From positions 1 through 18,617 of the forward strand of contig CAKPCG010000031.1 of the NCBI GenBank assembly GCA_934141475.1: a stretch of 18,617 nt of DNA, written 5' to 3'. The notes below the pieces were generated by a model that was not told where the DNA came from, ran no database searches, and saw only the letters and a list, made by a program, of their open reading frames with translations. The position numbers were made by a program, and so were the translations under genes. Origin of the DNA: an uncultured Clostridia bacterium (GTDB taxonomy: Bacteria; Bacillota; Clostridia; TANB77; CAG-508). This document shows positions 15,014 through 18,617 of the stretch, piece by piece; the first letter of the stretch is position 1; every line of letters starts with the position of its first letter.

Positions 15014-15042
15014 AGTATAATATCTTTTGGCTTATTTGTCAT
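15014..15042 (-). promoter_or_regulatory. Minus-strand promoter upstream of helD
   Basis: On the minus strand ATGACA (15042-15037), a 17-base spacer and TATACT (15019-15014). Transcription from about 15007 would run through the 14925-14981 hairpin toward helD. Confidence 0.65.
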
Positions 15043-15103
15043 ACTTTTTTGTATATTTTTTCATTTATCGTATTTGACAAATTAAAAAAAATCATCAAAA
15101 AGC

Positions 15104-15132
15104 TTGACAAATAGGCAAAAAAAGTGTAAACT
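15104..15132 (+). promoter_or_regulatory. Promoter of the ylxM-ffh operon
   Basis: TTGACA (15104-15109), a 17-base spacer and TAAACT (15127-15132). A further TTGACA-like copy lies near 15074. The predicted start is about 15139, giving a leader of about 90 bases. Confidence 0.8.
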
Positions 15133-15165
15133 ATATTCGTATTACAGATAAAGCTTACAAAATGT

Positions 15166-15196
15166 CTGTTACAAATAAAAAGTAACAGAATTTTTT
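15166..15196 (+). terminator. Terminator-like hairpin in the ylxM-ffh leader
   Basis: CTGTTAC (15166-15172) pairs perfectly with GTAACAG (15182-15188), followed by AATTTTTT. It lies between the promoter and the first gene, so it would act as an attenuator rather than an operon end. The stem is short, so efficiency is uncertain. Confidence 0.5.
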
Positions 15197-15229
15197 ATGT
15201 TCAAAAACCATATAGAAAGAAGGATAAAA

Positions 15230-15550
15230 TTGGAAGAAAAAATACAAATAAGTATATTATTAAGCTTATATGGAAAATTACTTACAAATACCCAACAAAA
15301 ATATATGGATCTATACTATAATGAAGATTTATCATTATCAGAAATAGGAGAAAATGAAAATGTAACAAGGCAAGCTGTAAGAACAATACTTGTAAAGTCA
15401 AAAAATAAATTAAAAGAATATGAAAAAAAATTAAAATTTATGCAAAAAGAAAATAATATTAAAGAACAAATTGAAAAAATTAATCAAACAAATTTAAATG
15501 AAAAGCAGAAGAAAATAATAGACAAAATAAACAAAGAGTTAGACTTCTAA
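15230..15550 (+). CDS. ylxM: YlxM-type helix-turn-helix protein, SRP-associated
   Basis: YlxM is a small helix-turn-helix protein almost always encoded before ffh in Firmicutes and linked to the SRP pathway. The region LLSLYGKLLTNTQQKYMDLY, then DLSLSEIGENENVTRQAVRT, is the family signature (sigma-70 region 4-like fold). I choose TTG 15230, giving 106 residues and MEEKIQISIL as N-terminus. It has a GAAAGAAGGA site (15215-15224) and matches the family start, while the in-frame ATG 15197 directly follows a T-tract with no ribosome site. The C-terminal third is a Lys/Glu-rich coiled-coil-like tail. ffh starts 22 bases later. Confidence 0.9.
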   Translation: MEEKIQISILLSLYGKLLTNTQQKYMDLYYNEDLSLSEIGENENVTRQAVRTILVKSKNKLKEYEKKLKFMQKENNIKEQIEKINQTNLNEKQKKIIDKINKELDF

Positions 15551-15572
15551 TAAGTATAAAGGAGGAAGAAAA

Positions 15573-16928
15573 ATGGCTTTTGAGGGATTATCTTCTAGAC
15601 TTCAAGATATAACAAGAAAGATAAAAGGAGAAGCAAGAATTACAGAAAGCAATATGAAAGAAATGCTACGAGAAGTAAAACTTGCACTATTGGAAGCAGA
15701 TGTAAACTACAAAATAGTAAAAGAATTTATTGCATCAGTACAAGAAAAAGCACTTGGGCAAGATGTAATGAAATCATTAAAACCAGGTGAACAAGTAGTA
15801 AAAATTGTTAGAGATGAATTAACAGAATTACTAGGAGGAGTAGATAGTAAAATAAATATATCATCAAATCCACCAACAGTAATAATGCTAGTTGGACTTC
15901 AAGGTGCAGGTAAAACAACAATGGCAGGAAAACTTGCAAATTATTTAAGAAAACAAGGAAAAAAGCCATTAATGGTTGCGTGTGACGTGTATAGACCAGC
16001 TGCTGTAAAGCAATTACAAGTAGTTGGAGCAGGGCTTAATATCCCAGTTTATGCAGAGCCAGGTTGCCAAGATGTAATAGGAATATCAAAAAGAGCAATG
16101 AATACTGCTATGTCTAAATTAAATGATGTAGTAATAATAGATACAGCTGGACGTTTGCAAATAGACGAAAAACTTATGCAAGAATTACAAGAAGTAAAAA
16201 AAGCAGTAAGACCACATGAAATATTACTTGTTGTAGATTCAATGACAGGTCAAGAAGCTGTAAATGTTGCTAAAGAATTTAATGAGCAAGTTGGAATTGA
16301 TGGAGTAGTACTAACAAAACTAGATGGAGACACACGTGGTGGTGCAGCACTTTCAGTAAAAAAAGTAACTGGAAAACCTATAAAGTTTATAGGTGTTGGT
16401 GAAAAACTAAATGAACTAGAAGAATTCCATCCAGATAGAATGGCATCAAGAATTTTGGGAATGGGTGATGTTTTGTCAATTGTAGAAAAGGCAGAACAAG
16501 CTTTAGACTTAGAAGAAGCAGAAAAATTAGAAAAACAATTACAAAAAAATAAATTTGATTTAGATGATTACTTAGCACAGTTAAAACAAATTAAAAAAAT
16601 GGGTTCTGTATCATCAATTATAAAAATGTTACCTGGAGCAGATAAACTAAAAGATGTAGAAGTGGATGAAAAAGAATTTATAAAAATAGAAGCGATAATA
16701 ACTTCAATGACAGCACAAGAAAGAAAAAATCCTTCAATACTTAATGGAAGTAGAAGAAAACGTATAGCCAAAGGAAGTGGAACAGAAGTACATCAAATAA
16801 ATAAATTCATGGAATCTTTTGAGATGACACAAAAAATGATGAAACAACTTAAAACAAAAGGCGGAATGAAACGTATGATGAAAGGCCTAAAATTAGATCA
16901 AATGGATGAATTTAAGGATTTAATGTAA
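15573..16928 (+). CDS. ffh: Signal recognition particle protein Ffh (SRP54)
   Basis: Ffh binds 4.5S/6S RNA and signal sequences as they leave the ribosome and delivers the complex to FtsY at the membrane. The product has 451 residues, normal length. The N domain spans about 1-90. The NG GTPase follows with GLQGAGKTTMAGKLA (about 108-122), a DVYRPAA box, DTAGR and TKLDGD. The M domain (about 300-451) is methionine-rich with GSGTEVHQINKFMESF. ATG 15573 follows AAAGGAGGAAG. It is the second gene of the operon. Promoter and leader hairpin upstream of ylxM would control it too. Confidence 0.98.
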   Translation: MAFEGLSSRLQDITRKIKGEARITESNMKEMLREVKLALLEADVNYKIVKEFIASVQEKALGQDVMKSLKPGEQVVKIVRDELTELLGGVDSKINISSNPPTVIMLVGLQGAGKTTMAGKLANYLRKQGKKPLMVACDVYRPAAVKQLQVVGAGLNIPVYAEPGCQDVIGISKRAMNTAMSKLNDVVIIDTAGRLQIDEKLMQELQEVKKAVRPHEILLVVDSMTGQEAVNVAKEFNEQVGIDGVVLTKLDGDTRGGAALSVKKVTGKPIKFIGVGEKLNELEEFHPDRMASRILGMGDVLSIVEKAEQALDLEEAEKLEKQLQKNKFDLDDYLAQLKQIKKMGSVSSIIKMLPGADKLKDVEVDEKEFIKIEAIITSMTAQERKNPSILNGSRRKRIAKGSGTEVHQINKFMESFEMTQKMMKQLKTKGGMKRMMKGLKLDQMDEFKDLM

Positions 16929-17025
16929 TTTTTTAAGAAAATTAAATTGTTAAATTAAAAATTTAATGTAAAAGAAGTTCCATAAAAACAATTAAACTGA
17001 TTTTAAATTTTAATTATAAATATTA

Positions 17026-17062
17026 GATGCCATACATCAAAGTAATTTCTAAAAAAGGCATC
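17026..17062. other. Inverted repeat in the rpsP leader
   Basis: GATGCC (17026-17031) is inverted as GGCATC (17057-17062), ending 8 bases before the AGGAGG of rpsP. It could form a leader hairpin. The arms are short and its role is unknown. The rest of the 158-base ffh-rpsP gap is A+T-rich with no clear promoter. Confidence 0.35.
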
Positions 17063-17086
17063 AAACAATTAGGAGGTGAACAAAAA

Positions 17087-17323
17087 ATGGTAAAAATAAG
17101 ACTACAAAGAGAAGGAAAGAAAAAAGCTCCTTTTTATCATATAGTAGTTGCAGATTCTAGAAGCCCTAGAGATGGTAAAATAATTGAAAAAATTGGTACA
17201 TATGATCCAATGACAGAACCATCTACAATAATTTTAGATAATGCAAAAGTTGAACAATGGATAAAAAACGGTGCTAAACCAACAGAAACAGTTAAAAAAT
17301 TAATCGAAAAAGCATCAAAATAA
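17087..17323 (+). CDS. rpsP: 30S ribosomal protein S16
   Basis: S16 binds 16S rRNA and helps 30S assembly. The product has 78 residues beginning MVKIRLQREGKKKAPFYHIV, the family N-terminus, then ADSRSPRDGKIIEKIGTYDP, the most conserved block. I take ATG 17087 because AGGAGGTG (17071-17078) sits 8 bases before it. An in-frame ATG at 17027 would add 20 residues (PYIKVISKKGIKQLGG) absent from S16 proteins and lies upstream of the ribosome site. It is followed by khpA, rimM and trmD, the usual Firmicute order. Confidence 0.97.
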   Translation: MVKIRLQREGKKKAPFYHIVVADSRSPRDGKIIEKIGTYDPMTEPSTIILDNAKVEQWIKNGAKPTETVKKLIEKASK

Positions 17324-17337
17324 TCAAAAAGGAGGAT

Positions 17338-17357
17338 GTATTAATTAATTTTAATAC
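17338..17357 (+). promoter_or_regulatory. Hairpin between Shine-Dalgarno and start codon of khpA
   Basis: GTATTAA (17338-17344) pairs perfectly with TTAATAC (17351-17357) around a six-base loop. AAAAGGAGG ends at 17335 and ATG is at 17368, 32 bases apart. Folding the hairpin would shorten the gap to about 12 bases. Confidence 0.5.
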
Positions 17358-17367
17358 AAACTAAAAA

Positions 17368-17598
17368 ATGAAAGAAATTTTAAGAACAATTATCGCAAGT
17401 TTAGTAGATGACAAAGATGCTATTGAAGTAAACGAAATAAATGGTACACAATCAGTAGTTTTTGAAGTAAAAGTTGCTGAAAGCGATATGGGAAAAATAA
17501 TAGGTAAGCAAGGAAGAATTGCAAAATCTATAAGAACAGTAATGAAGGCAGTAGCAAGTAAAGAACACAAAAAAGCAACTGTTGAATTTATTGGGTAA
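17368..17598 (+). CDS. khpA: KH-domain RNA-binding protein KhpA
   Basis: KhpA is a small KH protein that in several Firmicutes pairs with KhpB (Jag/EloR) and affects cell elongation and RNA binding. The product has 76 residues. The KH signature MGKIIGKQGRIAKSIRTVMK (about residues 42-61) contains the GxxG loop, and the N-terminal LRTIIASLVDDKDAIEVNEI is typical of the family. An in-frame stop at 17362-17364 fixes ATG 17368 as the first usable start. No ribosome site lies within 15 bases of it; the strong AAAAGGAGG is 32 bases away behind a small hairpin. The location between rpsP and rimM is the usual one. Confidence 0.95.
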   Translation: MKEILRTIIASLVDDKDAIEVNEINGTQSVVFEVKVAESDMGKIIGKQGRIAKSIRTVMKAVASKEHKKATVEFIG

Positions 17599-17615
17599 CC
17601 GAAAAAGGAAATAAT

Positions 17616-18125
17616 ATGAAAAACGAAAAATTAGAAATTGGTCAAATAGTTAATACATTTGGAATAAAAGGATTTGTTAAAATATATCCATATGTGGATG
17701 ACATAACAAGATTTGATGATTTAAAAGAAGTATATATATGTACTAAAAAACAAGAAAAAAAATTAGAAATAGAAGAAATAAAATATCAAAAAAATATGGT
17801 ACTTGCGAAGTTTAAAAATATAGAAACTGTTGAACAAGCAGAACTTCTTAGAAATGCGTATTTAAAAATAGATAGAAAAGATGCAATTAAACTTGAAGAA
17901 GGACAATATTTTATAGCAGATTTGCTTGGTTTAGATGTATTTTTAGATACAGGTGAAAAGCTTGGTGTTTTAGATGATATTTTTAACAATGGTAGTACAG
18001 ATATATATGTTGTAAAAAACGAACTAGGAAAACAATTTTTATTACCTTACATAGATGAAGTTATAAAAAATATAGACTTAGAAAATGAAAAAATAATTGT
18101 ACATATTATTGAAGGATTAATTTAA
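17616..18125 (+). CDS. rimM: Ribosome maturation factor RimM
   Basis: RimM binds S19 in the 30S head and assists late 16S processing. The product has 169 residues, normal length. The N-terminal RimM barrel (about 1-90) begins LEIGQIVNTFGIKGFVKIYP. The C-terminal PRC-barrel (about 97-169) has YFIADLLGLDVFLDTGEKLG and LLPYIDEVIKNIDLENEKI. ATG 17616 follows AAAAAGGAAA, 17 bases after the khpA stop. It is directly followed by trmD, its usual partner. Confidence 0.97.
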   Translation: MKNEKLEIGQIVNTFGIKGFVKIYPYVDDITRFDDLKEVYICTKKQEKKLEIEEIKYQKNMVLAKFKNIETVEQAELLRNAYLKIDRKDAIKLEEGQYFIADLLGLDVFLDTGEKLGVLDDIFNNGSTDIYVVKNELGKQFLLPYIDEVIKNIDLENEKIIVHIIEGLI

Positions 18126-18152
18126 AAATATCTGATAAAAATGGAGGAAAAA

Positions 18153-18617
18153 ATGAAATTTGATGTTTTAACACTTTTTCCTGAAATGTTTGATGCTTTA
18201 AATCAAAGTATTATAGGAAGAGCAAAAGAAAAAAATCTAATAGAAATAAATTTAATAAATATTAGAGATTTTTCAAAAGATAAACATAAAAAAGTAGATG
18301 ATACTCCATATGGTGGTGGTGCTGGAATGGTAATGAAGGCAGATGTAGTATATGATGCGTATAAATCTATTAAAGATGAAAAAGCAAAAGTAATATATAT
18401 GTCACCACAAGGAAAAAAATTAAATCAATCCAAGGTTGAAGAATTGTCAAAAGAGAACCATTTAATAATATTATGTGGGCATTATGAGGGCATAGACCAA
18501 AGGGTAATTGATAAAATAGTAGATGAAGAAATTTCTATTGGAGACTATGTTTTAACAGGAGGAGAAATACCAGCAATGGTATTGATTGATTCTGTTTCAA
18601 GATATAATGAAGGAGTT
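18153..18617 (+). CDS. trmD: tRNA (guanine-N1-)-methyltransferase TrmD (partial, 5' part)
   Basis: TrmD methylates N1 of G37 in tRNAs with G36, preventing +1 frameshifting, using S-adenosylmethionine bound in a trefoil knot. The first 155 codons are in the window with no stop, about two thirds of a typical 235-245-residue TrmD. The N-terminus MKFDVLTLFPEMFDAL, YGGGAGMVMKAD (about 50-61), LCGHYEGIDQRV (about 108-119) and IGDYVLTGGE (about 129-138) are classic knot and cofactor motifs. ATG 18153 follows GGAGG at 18143-18147. It is 27 bases after rimM. The gene is cut by the window end, not broken. Confidence 0.96.
   Translation, partial: MKFDVLTLFPEMFDALNQSIIGRAKEKNLIEINLINIRDFSKDKHKKVDDTPYGGGAGMVMKADVVYDAYKSIKDEKAKVIYMSPQGKKLNQSKVEELSKENHLIILCGHYEGIDQRVIDKIVDEEISIGDYVLTGGEIPAMVLIDSVSRYNEGV

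Noticed and set aside
17027..17086. N-terminal extension of S16 from ATG 17027
   Set aside because: It lies upstream of the strong ribosome site that serves ATG 17087, and S16 proteins start at MVKIRL.
1..18617. CRISPR arrays, tRNA or rRNA genes, integrase attachment sites
   Set aside because: No regularly spaced repeats, cloverleaf sequences or integrase genes were seen on either strand.

Overview
The window is A+T-rich and reads like a low-GC Firmicute, most likely an uncultured gut-type member of the Clostridia. This is inferred from the codon use, strong AGGAGG ribosome sites, TTG starts, a Cys4 zinc-type ribosomal protein S4, the rpsM-rpsK-rpsD-rpoA-rplQ order, and a prepilin-like leader fused to an FGE-fold domain. 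No species can be named from sequence alone.

Region 1 (1-2780) is the 3' end of the large ribosomal protein operon: end of rpsM, then rpsK, rpsD, rpoA and rplQ, closed by a clear terminator. L17 carries a central insertion of about 45 residues. Region 2 (2781-5167) is a patchwork of broken mobile DNA. It holds an ISL3-type transposase N-terminal stub, a 69-bp direct repeat, an IS30-type transposase stub, a broken prepilin-like gene and one intact minus-strand gene for a prepilin-leader/FGE-fold surface protein. The second repeat copy lies upstream of region 3. Region 3 (5168-6397) is one membrane-anchored extracellular protein that reads as a very divergent serpin.

Region 4 (6540-8365) is a PadR regulator translationally coupled to a SEDS (FtsW/RodA-type) membrane protein with an N-terminal PadR-partner domain. 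Region 5 (8416-9730) is a LytTR regulator followed by a frameshifted multi-pass membrane protein, then a long palindrome. Region 6 (9760-13880) is the housekeeping cluster priA-def-fmt, with priA frameshifted exactly in Walker A, followed by a small zinc-ribbon protein with its own promoter and terminator. Region 7 (13887-15042) is a helD pseudogene on the minus strand with a large internal deletion; its upstream region contains a promoter and a terminator-like hairpin. Region 8 (15104-18617) is ylxM-ffh-rpsP-khpA-rimM-trmD, the conserved SRP / S16 / tRNA-modification operon; trmD runs off the window.

Most of the window is ordinary translation, replication-restart and protein-targeting machinery. 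The accessory parts are regions 2-3, the two regulator/membrane-protein pairs and the decaying helD locus. Three genes are disrupted (priA, the LytTR partner, helD). Two single-base indels less than 1 kb apart leave open that some of this is assembly error. No complete new defence or mobile system is visible. The most unusual items are the serpin-like anchored protein, the FGE-fold prepilin fusion beside a repeat-flanked insertion scar, the PadR/SEDS pair, and two genes whose Shine-Dalgarno is separated from the start codon by a small hairpin.
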